Below are positions 48,790 through 58,934 of a stretch of 64,000 nt of DNA, one piece after another. The notes under the pieces were generated by a model. It worked only from the letters and a program-made list of their open reading frames with translations. It was not told the DNA's origin and searched no databases. Each line of letters opens with the position of its first letter. The first letter of the stretch is position 1. This DNA comes from Massilia agrisoli. Lineage in GTDB: Bacteria; Pseudomonadota; Gammaproteobacteria; Burkholderiales; Burkholderiaceae_D. Location of the stretch: contig NZ_JAJHPV010000020.1 of assembly GCF_020831365.1 (NCBI RefSeq), positions 62,001 through 126,000 on the forward strand, in the 5' to 3' direction. A program made the position numbers and the translations under genes.

Positions 48790-50016
48790 ATGCGCCGTAC
48801 ACCCCTGTCCATCGCTTTCGTCATCCGCGATCCGCTGCCGCCGATCCGGGCCGACGTGCTGACCCTGTTCGGCGCCGAGATGCCCCAGTACGGCATCGGC
48901 ACCGACCTGGTCGGGCAGGTGGGCGGTGAGGCTGCGGCGGGCGGCTGGAGCGCGGGCGCCGTGCACCCGGTAGGCAGCCTGAAGCACAAACTGGCCAGCG
49001 TCCTGTCGCCGTTCTGGGACGCCCTTGGGCTGGCCCGCGCCTGGCGCCGCGCGCCGCTCGATTGCATCCAGGTGCGCGACAAGATCGCCAGCGGACTGGT
49101 CGGGCGTGCCGCGGCCGCCGTGCTGGGCCTGCCTTTCGTCTACTGGATGTCGTTCCCCATCGTCGAAGGCTTCGAGGTGCGGCGCGACGAGATCGGCCGG
49201 CGCGGCCGCGGCTTGCGCTGGCTGGCCCACGCGGCGCGCGCCGCGCTGTCGCGCTACGTGATCTACCGCCTGGTGCTGCCGGGCGCGCGCCATATTTTCG
49301 TGCAAAGCGACGCGATGGCCGACTGGCTGGCCGCCAAGGGCTTCAACCGCGCGCGCATGACGGCCGTGCCGATGGGCGTCGACGCCAACCTGTTCCGGCG
49401 CGCCTCGGTCACTCCCAGCACCGACCCGCGGCTGGACGGGCGCCGCGTCATCGTCTACCTGGGCCGCATCGCGCAGTCGCGCAAATCGGATTTCCTGCTC
49501 GACGTGGTCGAAGCGCTGCGTGAGCGCCAGCCCGACATCCTCCTGGTGATCGCCGGGGACGCGCCTTCGGCCGATGAAATGGAATGGATGCGCAGCAGCA
49601 TCAGCAAACGCGGCCTCGACAGCCACGTGCTGCTGACCGGCTGGTTGCCCCAGCAGGCAGCGCTGGGCTACGCGGTGCGGGCCGAAGTGGGCCTGTCGCC
49701 GATCCCGCGCGGCGCCTTGTTCGACGTCTCCTCGCCAACCAAGCTGGTCGAATACCTGGCGCTCGGCATCCCCAGCGTCGCCAACGACATCCCCGACCAG
49801 CGCCTGGTGACTGCCCAGAGCGCCGCAGGCCTGTGCGCGCCGATGGAGGCAGGGGCCTTCCGCGACGCAGTCCTCGAACTGCTGGGCAACCCGACGATGG
49901 CCTCGCAATTTGCCGCGCGCGGCCCGGCCTGGGTGCGCACCCACCGCACCTACACCGTGCTGGCGGAAAAAGTTGCCGCCGCCTACGATCAGATCTTGCC
50001 GGACCGGCCTTGCTGA
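48790..50016 (+). CDS. GT4-family glycosyltransferase
   Basis: A 408-residue GT-B enzyme. The N-terminal part has LSIAFVIRDPLPPIRADV, and the C-terminal domain has VYLGRIAQSRKSDFLLDVVE, LVIAGDAPSADEMEWM and the family segment SPTKLVEYLALGIPSVAND, which holds the conserved acidic pair. A membrane-associating hydrophobic stretch lies near AVLGLPFVYWMSF. Specificity unknown. It has a 114-bp upstream gap that includes GGTTAGAAT, similar to the gmd promoter region. Confidence 0.86.
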   Translation: MRRTPLSIAFVIRDPLPPIRADVLTLFGAEMPQYGIGTDLVGQVGGEAAAGGWSAGAVHPVGSLKHKLASVLSPFWDALGLARAWRRAPLDCIQVRDKIASGLVGRAAAAVLGLPFVYWMSFPIVEGFEVRRDEIGRRGRGLRWLAHAARAALSRYVIYRLVLPGARHIFVQSDAMADWLAAKGFNRARMTAVPMGVDANLFRRASVTPSTDPRLDGRRVIVYLGRIAQSRKSDFLLDVVEALRERQPDILLVIAGDAPSADEMEWMRSSISKRGLDSHVLLTGWLPQQAALGYAVRAEVGLSPIPRGALFDVSSPTKLVEYLALGIPSVANDIPDQRLVTAQSAAGLCAPMEAGAFRDAVLELLGNPTMASQFAARGPAWVRTHRTYTVLAEKVAAAYDQILPDRPC

Positions 50017-50144
50017 CCGACCAATCATGTTGCTGCGCACAAATGCCAAAACGGGGGTAAGTCCTGATGAGGTATGATCGATTATTGCCCCATTGATAAT
50101 TTTCGCATGATGAAGAAGCTTCCATATATCGGCGGAGCGCGCGG

Positions 50145-51227
50145 GTGACGGCCATGGCCCCGAGGGTGCTGATGATCGGTACCGCGCTGTCCGGCAAGGG
50201 AGGAATCGCCGCGGTGGTCTCGGTACTGGACCAGGACGGCCTGTTCGAGCGCGAGGGCGTGCGCTACCTGGCCACCCATGCCGAAGGTTCCCGTGCCGGC
50301 AAAGCCAGGGTGGCCCTGGCCGGCTTCTGGCGCACCGCGCTGGCCTGCCTGCTTGAACGCCCGGCCGTGGTGCACGCGCACTCGGCCTCGCACGCCAGCT
50401 TCTTCCGCAAATCGCTGCTCCTGTTGATCGCGCGCCGCTGCGGCGCGCGCACCGTCTTCCACCTGCACGGCGGCGGCTTTCGCGACTTCGCCACCAGCGA
50501 GTCGGGCCCTGTGGCTCGCTGGTGGATCCGCCATACGCTCGAGGCCAGCTCGGTGGTGATCGCCTTGTCAAGCGGCTGGGCGGCATTCCTGGCCGGCTTT
50601 GCGCCGAAAGCCCAGGTGCGCGTGGTGCCCAATTCGGTCGATGTCGCGCGCCTTGCCTCACGCTGCGAAGAAGAGCCGGGCCGCATCCTGTTCCTTGGCC
50701 GCGCCGACACGCCCAAGGGCGTGTACGACCTGCTTGCCGCCGTGGCCGCGCTGGCGCCGGCATTCCCGCACGTCCGGCTGGCCGTCGGCGGCGACGGCGA
50801 CCTGGCGCTGCTGCGCACGCGCGCCGCCCAGCTTGGCGTCGCCGAACGCCTCGAAGTGCTTGGCTGGATCGGCGCGCAGGACAAGGCCGACCAGCTGGCG
50901 CGCGCGTCCGTGTTCTGCCTGCCGTCCCATGCCGAGGGCCTGCCGATGGCCATGCTCGAAGCGATGGCAGTCGGCAAAGCGGTCGTGGTGTCGCGCGTCG
51001 GCGGCATTCCTGAAGCAGTGGTGGACGGCGACAACGGCTTGCTGGTCCCGCCGCGCGATGTGCAGGCGCTGGCTGCGGCCCTGTCGCGCCTGATGTCCGA
51101 TGAAGTCCTGCGCCGCCGCCTCGGCGAACGCGCGCGCCAGACCGTGGCCGAACGCTTTTCCACCGCGGTCGTCATCGGCAAGCTGTCCGCCGTGTACCGC
51201 GAACTGTGCGCGCGGGGAGCGCGATGA
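50145..51227 (+). CDS. GT4-family glycosyltransferase
   Basis: A 360-residue GT-B enzyme starting at GTG 50145 (an in-frame ATG at 50154 is equally possible). VLMIGTALSGKGGIAAVVSVL begins the fold, ILFLGRADTPKGVYDLLAAV starts the C-terminal domain, and SHAEGLPMAMLEAMAVGKAVV is the EX7E motif of the family. VVSRVGGIPEAVVDGDNGLLV is also classic GT4. A 128-bp gap precedes it. Its stop overlaps the next start (ATGA). Confidence 0.9.
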   Translation: MTAMAPRVLMIGTALSGKGGIAAVVSVLDQDGLFEREGVRYLATHAEGSRAGKARVALAGFWRTALACLLERPAVVHAHSASHASFFRKSLLLLIARRCGARTVFHLHGGGFRDFATSESGPVARWWIRHTLEASSVVIALSSGWAAFLAGFAPKAQVRVVPNSVDVARLASRCEEEPGRILFLGRADTPKGVYDLLAAVAALAPAFPHVRLAVGGDGDLALLRTRAAQLGVAERLEVLGWIGAQDKADQLARASVFCLPSHAEGLPMAMLEAMAVGKAVVVSRVGGIPEAVVDGDNGLLVPPRDVQALAAALSRLMSDEVLRRRLGERARQTVAERFSTAVVIGKLSAVYRELCARGAR

Positions 51228-53215
51228 GCCGCCAGCCGCCGGTCGAGCGCCTGGCCTGGCTGGTCAACCGGCTGCGCTGCATGTCGGTGGGCGAAGTGGG
51301 CTACCGCATGCAGCAGGCGGCGGTCGGCCGGCTCGAACGGCGCGGCATGCTGCGCTGGTCGGCGCCCGCGCCTGAAAGCACGGCGCGCGCCTTGCCGCGC
51401 GCCGGCACGCCGCCGCTGCAGCCCGGCGAGGCCGACGCCATCCTGCTTGATGCTGAACGCATCAAGTCGGGCGAAGTCGTGCTGTTTGCCGAATGCCGCT
51501 TCAACGTCGGCGCGCAGCCCGAATGGAACCGCGACCCTGCCAGCGGCGTGCTTGGCCCGTCGGTGTTCGCCGGCGACATCCGCATCACCGACCGCGCGCT
51601 GGTGGGCGACATCAAGCACGTCTGGGAACTGAACCGCCACCTGCACCTCGTGCGCCTGGCCCAGGCCTGGCGGGTCAGCGGCGACCCGGCATGGCTGGCC
51701 GTGCTGCGCGCCCAGGTCTCGGGATGGCTGGAACAGTGCCCGCCGATGACAGGCCCGAACTGGACCAGCTCACTGGAAATGGGCATCCGCCTGATTAACT
51801 GGGCCATGGTGTGGCAACTGGCCGGCGGCGCCGACGGCCAGCTGTTTGCCGGCGAAGGCGGCCAGGCGCTGCGCCGCGCATGGCTGGACAGTATCTACGC
51901 CCACTGCCAGTCGATTGCGCGCCACCTGTCGCGCCACTCGTCGGCCAACAACCACCTGATCGGCGAACTGGCGGGCCTGTATGTGGCGACCACCGCATGG
52001 CCATGCTGGGACCAGTCGGCGCGCTGGCGCGGCCAGGCCGCGCGCGAACTCGAACATGAGGCGCTGGCGCAGTTTTCCAGCGATGGCGTCAACCGCGAGC
52101 AGGCGTTTTCGTACCATGTATTCTCGAGCGAATTCCTGTTCGTGGCGGCGCTCGCGGGGCAGGCCAGCGGAAGGCCGTTCTCAAGCCAGTACTGGGAGTC
52201 GCTGGAGCGTGCGCTGCACTTTTTGCGCTCGGTGATGGACGTGGGCGGCCATGTGCCGATGGTCGGCGACGCCGACGACGGCATCGTCTGGCGCCTCGAC
52301 CCCGGCCACAACGACCGCGCTGCGCTGCTGCTGTCGCTCGGCGGCGCGCTGGCGGGCGAGCGCGCGCCGCAAAGCGCCACCGCGCGCTGGCTGCTGCACG
52401 CCTTTCCGGGACAGCGCCCACGCAGCATCCAGCCCGCGCAGGCGCCCGGCTGGTCCTTCCCGGACGGCGGCTACCTGCTGTTCGGGCGCGATTTCGGCGC
52501 CGCCAGCGAGATCAAGGGCCTGCTCGATTGCGGCCCGCTCGGCTATCTCGGCATCGCGGCCCATGGCCATGCCGATGCCTTGTCGCTGACCTTGTCGGTG
52601 GCCGGCGAAGAATGCCTGGTCGATCCGGGCACCTATTCGTACTGGCAGGCCCTGAAGTGGCGCGACTACTTCCGCGGCACCTCGGCCCACAACACGGTGC
52701 GCGTGGACGGCGCCGACCAGTCGGTCAGCGGCGGGCGCTTCATGTGGGTGCGCAAGGCGCGCAGCCACGTCGAACGCATGCCGCAATCGCCCGGCCAGTT
52801 CGATTTCCGCGGCACCCACAACGGCTACATGCGGCTGGCCGACCCGGCGCGCCACATCCGCGAAGTCAAGTTCGACGCCGCCTCGCGCACGCTGATCGTC
52901 ACCGACCGGGTCGCCGCAAAGGGAGCGCACAAGGTCGAACAGTTCTGGCACTTCGCGCCCGGCCTTGCGGTCACACGCCATGCCAGCGGCGTCCACGTGC
53001 GCGGCAAAGCGTTCGGGCTCCAGCTGGAAGTGGTGGGCGAGGGGGCCGTCATCGAACTGGTGCGCGGACAGGAAGACCCGCCGCTGGGCTGGTACTCGCG
53101 CAGCTACGAAGCGAAACAGCCGTGCGATGTAGTAAAAATTACAACAGTATCGAACGGCGCGCCGTTAGAATGCCGGTTTACAATATCATTTTCTCAATGT
53201 TTACCTGAAGGTTAG
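51224..53215 (+). CDS. Heparinase II/III family protein, cytoplasmic or unexported type
   Basis: A 663-residue alginate-lyase/heparinase-type protein, starting at ATG 51224 that overlaps the preceding GT stop. There is no signal peptide. The N-terminal part has WNRDPASG and HVWELNRHLHLV, the helical domain has LEMGIRLINWAMVW and SANNHLIGELAGLYVATT, and the beta-sandwich has HGHADALSLTLSVAGEECLVD, GTSAHNTVRVDG and FWHFAPG. It differs strongly from the secreted protein at 42973. Such proteins are frequent in EPS loci; whether they cleave or modify polymer is unclear. The 3' end is AT-rich. Confidence 0.85.
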   Translation: MSRQPPVERLAWLVNRLRCMSVGEVGYRMQQAAVGRLERRGMLRWSAPAPESTARALPRAGTPPLQPGEADAILLDAERIKSGEVVLFAECRFNVGAQPEWNRDPASGVLGPSVFAGDIRITDRALVGDIKHVWELNRHLHLVRLAQAWRVSGDPAWLAVLRAQVSGWLEQCPPMTGPNWTSSLEMGIRLINWAMVWQLAGGADGQLFAGEGGQALRRAWLDSIYAHCQSIARHLSRHSSANNHLIGELAGLYVATTAWPCWDQSARWRGQAARELEHEALAQFSSDGVNREQAFSYHVFSSEFLFVAALAGQASGRPFSSQYWESLERALHFLRSVMDVGGHVPMVGDADDGIVWRLDPGHNDRAALLLSLGGALAGERAPQSATARWLLHAFPGQRPRSIQPAQAPGWSFPDGGYLLFGRDFGAASEIKGLLDCGPLGYLGIAAHGHADALSLTLSVAGEECLVDPGTYSYWQALKWRDYFRGTSAHNTVRVDGADQSVSGGRFMWVRKARSHVERMPQSPGQFDFRGTHNGYMRLADPARHIREVKFDAASRTLIVTDRVAAKGAHKVEQFWHFAPGLAVTRHASGVHVRGKAFGLQLEVVGEGAVIELVRGQEDPPLGWYSRSYEAKQPCDVVKITTVSNGAPLECRFTISFSQCLPEG

Positions 53216-53217
53216 CT

Positions 53218-54327
53218 ATGCCTACTATTTACCTGGTCGCGGGCGCCCGCCCGAACTTCATGAAGATTGCACCGATCGTCCGCGCGTTCCAGGCGCAGCA
53301 GGCGCTGTCCTTCAAGATCATCCACACCGGACAGCACTACGACCGCGACATGAACGAGGTGTTCTTCGAAGAGCTGGGCATCCCGCAGCCGGACGTGTTC
53401 ATGGCCGCCGGCGGCGGCAGCCACGCGCAGCAGACCGCCAAGATCATGGTCGGCTTCGAAGAGCTGTGCATGGCCGAGCGCCCCGACGCGGTGCTGGTGG
53501 TGGGCGACGTCAATTCGACGCTGGCCTGCTCGATCGTCGCCAAGAAGCTCAACATCCCGGTCGCGCACGTCGAAGCTGGCCTGCGCAGCGGCGACATGTC
53601 GATGCCGGAGGAGATCAACCGCCTCGTCACCGACAGCATCTCCGACTGGTTCTTCGTCACCGAGCCGGCCGCGCTGGAACACCTGAAGCGCGAAGGCAAG
53701 CCTGATTCGGCGGTCCACTACGTCGGCCACGTGATGGTCGATAACGTCCTGTTCCAGGCCGATAAGCTGACCCGCGCCGACACCAGCGGCTTCGAGACCG
53801 CCGGCTTCAAGGCTGCGCGCTCGGACGCAAAGCAGCGCTACGGCGTGGTCACCCTGCACCGTCCGAGCAATGTCGACGATGCGGAAAACTTCGCCCGCAT
53901 CGGCGGCGCGCTGCGCGAGATTTCCAACGAACTGCCTTTGATCTTCCCGGTCCACCCGCGCACCCGCGCCAACCTGGAAAAATTCGGCATCGACCTCGGC
54001 CCGAACATCACGCTGGCAGGTCCGCAGGCTTACATGGCCTTCCTCAACCTGTGGAAGGATGCGGCGGTGGTGCTCACCGACAGCGGCGGCCTGCAGGAAG
54101 AAACCACCGCGCTGGGCGTGCCTTGCGTGACGATCCGCGAAAACACCGAGCGTCCTGTCACGGTCGATGAGGGCTCGAACGTACTGGCCGGCACCGACCC
54201 GGAGAAGATCCTGCTGGAAGCGCGCAAGGTACTGCGCGGCGAAGGCAAGACCGGACGCCGTCCGCACCTGTGGGACGGCAAGGCGGCCGAGCGCATCGTC
54301 GAGATCCTCGCGAGGTATGTGTCATGA
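53218..54327 (+). CDS. wecB: UDP-N-acetylglucosamine 2-epimerase (non-hydrolysing)
   Basis: WecB interconverts UDP-GlcNAc and UDP-ManNAc. The 369-residue protein has [75 protein letters not shown], and [19 protein letters not shown], the complete set of family motifs. It begins 2 nt after the previous stop. A UDP-ManNAc dehydrogenase is not in this window. It presumably feeds the WecG-type transferase directly downstream. Confidence 0.96.
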   Translation: MPTIYLVAGARPNFMKIAPIVRAFQAQQALSFKIIHTGQHYDRDMNEVFFEELGIPQPDVFMAAGGGSHAQQTAKIMVGFEELCMAERPDAVLVVGDVNSTLACSIVAKKLNIPVAHVEAGLRSGDMSMPEEINRLVTDSISDWFFVTEPAALEHLKREGKPDSAVHYVGHVMVDNVLFQADKLTRADTSGFETAGFKAARSDAKQRYGVVTLHRPSNVDDAENFARIGGALREISNELPLIFPVHPRTRANLEKFGIDLGPNITLAGPQAYMAFLNLWKDAAVVLTDSGGLQEETTALGVPCVTIRENTERPVTVDEGSNVLAGTDPEKILLEARKVLRGEGKTGRRPHLWDGKAAERIVEILARYVS

Positions 54328-55064
54328 GCGGGCGCATCACGTTGATGGGGTGCGAGGTCGATAACCTGACGATGGAAGAGACGCTTGGCAAGGTCGAGGG
54401 TTTCATCCAGTCGGGCCGGCCGCACCAGCACGTGGTGGTCAATGTCGACAAGCTGGTCAAGGCCAGCCGCGACCCTGGCCTGCGCGGCATCATCAACGAA
54501 TGCGCCTTGATTAACGCCGACGGCATGCCGGTGGTGTGGGCTTCGCGCCTGCTCGGCAAGCCGTTGAAGGAAAGGGTCGCCGGCGTCGACCTTTTTGAAG
54601 CGCTGATGGCGCGCGCAGGCGACAAGGGCTGGCGCGTGTTTTTGCTCGGCGCGCGCGAGGAAGTCGTGCGCGCGGTAAAGGACACGTACGAACGCAAGTA
54701 CCCGAAGCTGCAGATCTGCGGCTACCGCAACGGTTACTGGAAGGGCGAAGAGGAGGAGGCCCAGGTCGCCGCGCAAGTACGCGACAGCCGGGCCGACCTG
54801 CTGTTCGTGGCGATCAGCTCGCCCAAGAAAGAGCAGTTCCTCGGCCGCTGGCAGGCCGACATGAAGATCCCGTTCGCGATGGGCGTCGGCGGCACTTTCG
54901 ATGTCGCGATCGGCAAGGTGAAACGCGCGCCGGTGTGGATGCAGAAGTCGGGCCTCGAATGGTTCTACCGCTTCCTGCAGGAGCCGCGCCGCATGTTCCG
55001 CCGCTATTTTATCGATGACATGGCCTTTATCTGGCTGTTCATCAAAGAGGCCGCAAGGCGCTAA
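54324..55064 (+). CDS. WecG/TagA/CpsF-family glycosyltransferase
   Basis: A 246-residue GT26 enzyme starting at ATG 54324, which overlaps wecB by 4 nt. The family motifs [50 protein letters not shown] and [20 protein letters not shown] are present. These transferases add ManNAc or ManNAcA to a lipid-linked GlcNAc. The close coupling to wecB fits ManNAc transfer. The last 25 residues ([21 protein letters not shown]) are the membrane-associating tail. Confidence 0.93.
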   Translation: MSGRITLMGCEVDNLTMEETLGKVEGFIQSGRPHQHVVVNVDKLVKASRDPGLRGIINECALINADGMPVVWASRLLGKPLKERVAGVDLFEALMARAGDKGWRVFLLGAREEVVRAVKDTYERKYPKLQICGYRNGYWKGEEEEAQVAAQVRDSRADLLFVAISSPKKEQFLGRWQADMKIPFAMGVGGTFDVAIGKVKRAPVWMQKSGLEWFYRFLQEPRRMFRRYFIDDMAFIWLFIKEAARR

Positions 55065-55074
55065 AAATTTACCG

Positions 55075-55159
55075 CCGTCGTTCCCGCGCAGGCCTCGGCG
55101 GCCCCGCAGGAACCCATAGCTTCGCTCAGCATGGATTCCCGCCTCCGCGGGAACGACGG
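55075..55159. repeat. REP-like palindromic intergenic element
   Basis: CCGTCGTTCCCGCG (55075-55088) and CGCGGGAACGACGG (55146-55159) are perfect 14-bp inverted repeats. Shorter complementary segments with GGAACCCATAG and CATGGATTCCCG lie inside, so the whole unit can fold. The left arm carries an extra CTCGGCGGCC-type insertion. It belongs to the dispersed REP-like palindromes typical of this bacterial group and separates wecG from galE. Confidence 0.8.
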
Positions 55160-55178
55160 GACTAATAAAGGGACACAG

Positions 55179-56177
55179 ATGAAGATACTCGTTACAGGCG
55201 GCATGGGCTACATCGGATCCCATACCTGCGTTGAACTGCTCAAGGCCGGCCATGAAGTGGTCGTCTACGACAACCTCTCCAACAGCAACACCGTCGTCGG
55301 CGACAAGGTCGCCCAGATCACCGGCAAAAACATGGCCTTCATCGAAGGCGACATCCGCGACCGCGCCGCGATGGAAGCGGCGTTCGGCTCCAATGCGATC
55401 GAGGCGGTGATCCACTTTGCCGGCCTGAAGGCGGTCGGCGAATCGGTGGCGCAGCCGCTGCGCTACTACGATAACAATGTCTACGGCAGCCTGGTGCTGT
55501 TCGAGACGATGGCGAAGTTCGGCGTCAAGACCCTGGTGTTCTCGTCGTCGGCCACCGTGTATGGCGATCCGGCCAGCGTGCCGATCGTCGAAGACTTCCC
55601 GCTGTCGGCCACCAACCCTTACGGCCGCAGCAAGCTGATGATCGAAGAGATGCTGCGCGACCTGTCGGTGTCCGACCCCAGCTGGCGCATCGCGCTGCTG
55701 CGCTATTTCAATCCGGTCGGCGCGCACGAAAGCGGCCTGATCGGTGAAGAGCCGAACGGCATCCCGAACAACCTGGTACCCTACATCGCCCAGGTCGCCG
55801 ACGGCCGCCGCGAATTTTTATCGGTGTACGGCGGCGATTATCCGACCCCGGATGGCACCGGCATGCGCGACTACATCCACGTTGTCGACCTCGCCATTGG
55901 CCATGTAAAAACGCTAACCAAGCTGGCGACAGGTCCTGGCGTTGTTACGTACAATTTGGGGACCGGGCGCGGCAACAGCGTGCTGGAAATGGTACGCGCC
56001 TTCGAACAGGCTTGCGGCAAACCCATTCCCTACAAAATCGTTGACCGCCGCCCAGGCGACATCGCCAAATGCTACGCCGATCCCCACCGTGCCCAAACCG
56101 AGCTCGACTGGAAGGCCGAACGCGATGTCGCACAAATGTGCGCCGATGCATGGCGATACCAGTCAATGCCGAAGTAA
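55179..56177 (+). CDS. galE: UDP-glucose 4-epimerase
   Basis: GalE interconverts UDP-Glc and UDP-Gal. ATG 55179 gives 332 residues; an in-frame extension upstream is encoded by the REP element and is rejected. [17 protein letters not shown] is the NAD motif, VVYDNLSNS and [13 protein letters not shown] follow, and the catalytic site SSSATVYG and [12 protein letters not shown] are intact. [16 protein letters not shown] is a family motif. The C-terminus is standard. It supplies galactose for the polymer. Confidence 0.96.
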   Translation: MKILVTGGMGYIGSHTCVELLKAGHEVVVYDNLSNSNTVVGDKVAQITGKNMAFIEGDIRDRAAMEAAFGSNAIEAVIHFAGLKAVGESVAQPLRYYDNNVYGSLVLFETMAKFGVKTLVFSSSATVYGDPASVPIVEDFPLSATNPYGRSKLMIEEMLRDLSVSDPSWRIALLRYFNPVGAHESGLIGEEPNGIPNNLVPYIAQVADGRREFLSVYGGDYPTPDGTGMRDYIHVVDLAIGHVKTLTKLATGPGVVTYNLGTGRGNSVLEMVRAFEQACGKPIPYKIVDRRPGDIAKCYADPHRAQTELDWKAERDVAQMCADAWRYQSMPK

Positions 56178-56193
56178 CGAAAAGGATGGACCG

Positions 56194-57339
56194 ATGAAAG
56201 CTATGATTCTGGCTGCGGGCAAGGGAACACGCGTACGTCCGCTCACCTATGACCTGCCAAAACCAATGATCCCGCTGCTTGGCAAGCCGGTCATGGCTTA
56301 CCTTGTTGAACACCTCGCCAAACACGGCGTCACCGAAATCATGGTCAACGTCAGCTACCTGCATGACAAGATCGAAGAATATTTCGGTGAAGGCCACCAG
56401 TTCGGCGTCCAGATCGGCTACTCGTTCGAAGGCTATACCAACGACGACGGCGAAGTGGTGCCGCAGCCGATCGGCTCGGCCGGCGGCATGAAAAAAATCC
56501 AGGAGTTCGGCGGCTTCTTCGACGAGACCACCATCGTCTTGTGCGGCGACGCGCTGATCGACCTCGACCTCAAGTCGGCGCTGTTCGAACACCGCCGCAA
56601 AGGCGCGCTGGCCTCCGTCATCACGCGCGAAGTCCCGTGGGACAAGGTCTCCAGCTACGGCGTGGTGGTCACCGACAAGGAGGGCCGCATCACCCAGTTC
56701 CAGGAAAAACCATCGAAGGAACAGGCGCTGTCGAACTTCATCAGCACCGGCATCTACATCTTCGAACCCGAAGTCATCGACCTGATCCCATCGGGCCAGT
56801 CGTTCGACATCGGCTCCGAGCTGTTCCCTTTGATGGCCGAGCGCGGCCTGCCGTTCTACGCGCAGAAGCGGCCGTTCAACTGGCTCGACATCGGCAGCGT
56901 GGCCGACTACTGGGAAGTGCTGCAGGACGTGCTGAAGGGCGAAGTGGCCCACATGGACGTGCCGGGCATCCAGGTCGAAGACGGCGTCTGGGTCGGCTTA
57001 AATACCAGCATCGACTGGAACGGCACCGTCATCAAGGGGCCGGTCTACATCGGCTCGGGCTGCCTGATCGAATCAGGCGTGACCATCATCGGGCCGACCT
57101 GGATCGGGCACGGCAGCCACATCTGCGAAGGCGCCGAAATCACGCGCAGCGTCTTGTTTGAATATACAAGGGTGTTGCACGATGTAACGTTGCATGAAAT
57201 GATAGTATTTAAAGATTATAGTGTCGACCGTCAAGGCGAGATGAAACACAGTACCGAATACTCGTCCGAAGAGTGGGTGAATGCGCGCGACCGGCGCCAG
57301 CACCGCCGCACTGAAGGCGACATGATTTACGCAAAATAA
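56194..57339 (+). CDS. NDP-sugar pyrophosphorylase with left-handed beta-helix tail
   Basis: A 381-residue sugar nucleotidyltransferase starting at ATG 56194. The nucleotidyl domain has ILAAGKGTRVRPLTYDLPKP, IGSAGGMKKI and LCGDALIDLDL. FSNI-type NFISTGIYIFEPEVID and FNWLDIGSVADYW follow. The C-terminal hexapeptide region (GPVYIGSGCLIESGVTIIGP) places it near the mannose-1-phosphate guanylyltransferase/GlmU-like group. Whether it makes GDP-Man or another NDP-sugar is unclear, since ManC follows. Its 3' part at about 57150-57230 is AT-rich and may hold a promoter for manC. Confidence 0.87.
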   Translation: MKAMILAAGKGTRVRPLTYDLPKPMIPLLGKPVMAYLVEHLAKHGVTEIMVNVSYLHDKIEEYFGEGHQFGVQIGYSFEGYTNDDGEVVPQPIGSAGGMKKIQEFGGFFDETTIVLCGDALIDLDLKSALFEHRRKGALASVITREVPWDKVSSYGVVVTDKEGRITQFQEKPSKEQALSNFISTGIYIFEPEVIDLIPSGQSFDIGSELFPLMAERGLPFYAQKRPFNWLDIGSVADYWEVLQDVLKGEVAHMDVPGIQVEDGVWVGLNTSIDWNGTVIKGPVYIGSGCLIESGVTIIGPTWIGHGSHICEGAEITRSVLFEYTRVLHDVTLHEMIVFKDYSVDRQGEMKHSTEYSSEEWVNARDRRQHRRTEGDMIYAK

Positions 57340-57352
57340 GAAAAGGATTTAC

Positions 57353-58768
57353 ATGAAAATTTACCCAGTCATCCTCTCCGGCGGCGCCGGCACCCGTTTG
57401 TGGCCGCTGTCGCGTGCAGTGCTGCCCAAGCAGCTGCTGCCGCTGGTGACGGACCGCACGATGCTGCAAGAGACAGCATTGCGGGTTGGGGACTGGCCTG
57501 AACTGATGGCGCCGCTGGTTGTCTGCGGCAATGACCATCGCTTCATGGTGGCCGAACAGATGCGCGAAATCGGCGTGACGCCGCTTGGCATCCTGCTGGA
57601 ACCGGCCGGCCGCAATACCGCGCCCGCGGTGGCTGCCGCCGCCAACTACCTGATGGCGATCGATCCTGAGGCCGTCATGCTGGTGCTGCCGGCCGACCAC
57701 GTCATCAAGGACAAGAAAGCCTTTGCCGACGCGGTCGCGCGCGCCGCCAACACGGTGCGCGATGGCGCGCTGGCTACTTTCGGCATCGTGCCGACCGCGC
57801 CGGAAACCGGCTACGGCTACATCCGCCGCGGCAGCGCCATCGGTTCCGACGACTGCTACAAGGTCGACCGCTTTGTCGAAAAGCCTGACCAGCCCACCGC
57901 AGAAGGTTTTGTCGCCGATGGCGGCTACTACTGGAACAGCGGCATGTTCCTGTTCCGCGCCCAGACCTATCTGCGCGAACTGGAGCAGTTCAAGCCGGAC
58001 ATCGCCGCCGCTGCCGAAGCTGCCGTTCGCCTCGGCTACCGCGACCTCGACTTCTGCCGCCTGGATGAAGCCGCCTTTGCGGGCAGCCCGTCCGACTCGA
58101 TCGACTATGCCGTCATGGAACGCACCTCGCACGCGGTCGTCGTGCCGGCCGATATCGGCTGGAGCGACGTCGGCTCGTGGTCGGCCTTGTGGGAAGTGCA
58201 GGAAGGCGATGCCCAGGGCAACGTGCAGCGCGGCGACGTCTACCTTGACGGCGTGTCCAATTCGCTGGTGCGCGCCGAGAGCCGCATCGTGGCCGTGGTT
58301 GGGGTGTCCGACTTGGTCGTGGTCGAAACGCCGGACGCGGTGCTGGTCGCGCACAAGAGCCAGGTCCAGCGGGTCAAGCAGGTGGTCGACCACCTGAAGT
58401 CGAAGGAACGCACCGAACACCTGCACCACACCAAGGTGTACCGCCCGTGGGGCTACTACGAAGGCATCGATGCGGGCGACCGCTTCCAGGTCAAGCGCAT
58501 CTGCGTCAAGCCGGGCGAAAAACTGTCGCTGCAGATGCACCACCACCGCGCCGAGCACTGGGTGGTGGTCAGCGGCACCGCGCGCGTGACCTGCGGCGAA
58601 ACGGTCAGCCTGCTGGCCGAGAACGAGTCGACCTACATCCCGATCGGCATGAACCACCGCCTGGAAAATCCGGGCAAGGTGCCGCTCCACATCATCGAGG
58701 TGCAGTCGGGCAGCTATCTTGGCGAGGACGACATCGTCAGGTTCGAGGACATTTACAAGCGCGCGTAA
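57353..58768 (+). CDS. manC: Mannose-1-phosphate guanylyltransferase/mannose-6-phosphate isomerase
   Basis: A 471-residue bifunctional enzyme making GDP-mannose. The guanylyltransferase half has LSGGAGTRLWPLSRAVLPKQ, EPAGRNTAPAVAAAANYL, FVEKPDQPTAE, YWNSGMFLFRA and SIDYAVMERT. The C-terminal cupin has RPWGYYEGIDAGDRFQVKRI, KPGEKLSLQMHHHRAEHWVV and YIPIGMNHRLENPGKVPL, the metal-binding isomerase region. It supplies Gmd and Fcl. It starts 13 nt after the preceding gene and closes the cluster with a terminator. Confidence 0.96.
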   Translation: MKIYPVILSGGAGTRLWPLSRAVLPKQLLPLVTDRTMLQETALRVGDWPELMAPLVVCGNDHRFMVAEQMREIGVTPLGILLEPAGRNTAPAVAAAANYLMAIDPEAVMLVLPADHVIKDKKAFADAVARAANTVRDGALATFGIVPTAPETGYGYIRRGSAIGSDDCYKVDRFVEKPDQPTAEGFVADGGYYWNSGMFLFRAQTYLRELEQFKPDIAAAAEAAVRLGYRDLDFCRLDEAAFAGSPSDSIDYAVMERTSHAVVVPADIGWSDVGSWSALWEVQEGDAQGNVQRGDVYLDGVSNSLVRAESRIVAVVGVSDLVVVETPDAVLVAHKSQVQRVKQVVDHLKSKERTEHLHHTKVYRPWGYYEGIDAGDRFQVKRICVKPGEKLSLQMHHHRAEHWVVVSGTARVTCGETVSLLAENESTYIPIGMNHRLENPGKVPLHIIEVQSGSYLGEDDIVRFEDIYKRA

Positions 58769-58777
58769 GCGCCAGGC

Positions 58778-58804
58778 AAAGGAGGCTCAGGCCTCCTTTT
58801 TTTT
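58778..58804 (+). terminator. Intrinsic terminator after manC
   Basis: AAAGGAGGC (58778-58786) pairs with GCCTCCTTT (58791-58799) across a 4-nt loop, followed by T residues to 58804. It marks the end of the main EPS operon series. Confidence 0.9.
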
Positions 58805-58934
58805 CGCCTGGAAATATGCATTGCGTAGCGGACTGAGCCGTAAGCGCACTGCATCCTACCGTGCGTGACCGCACCAAACTTCCAGGCCACTGTGGTAGGT
58901 TTCACTGATCACCGCATCTATAAAGGATGATGAC

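Noticed and set aside
47440-50763. 1107-residue minus-strand frame over the CapK-like and GT4 genes
   Set aside because: Mirror frame; composition and absence of domains argue against coding.
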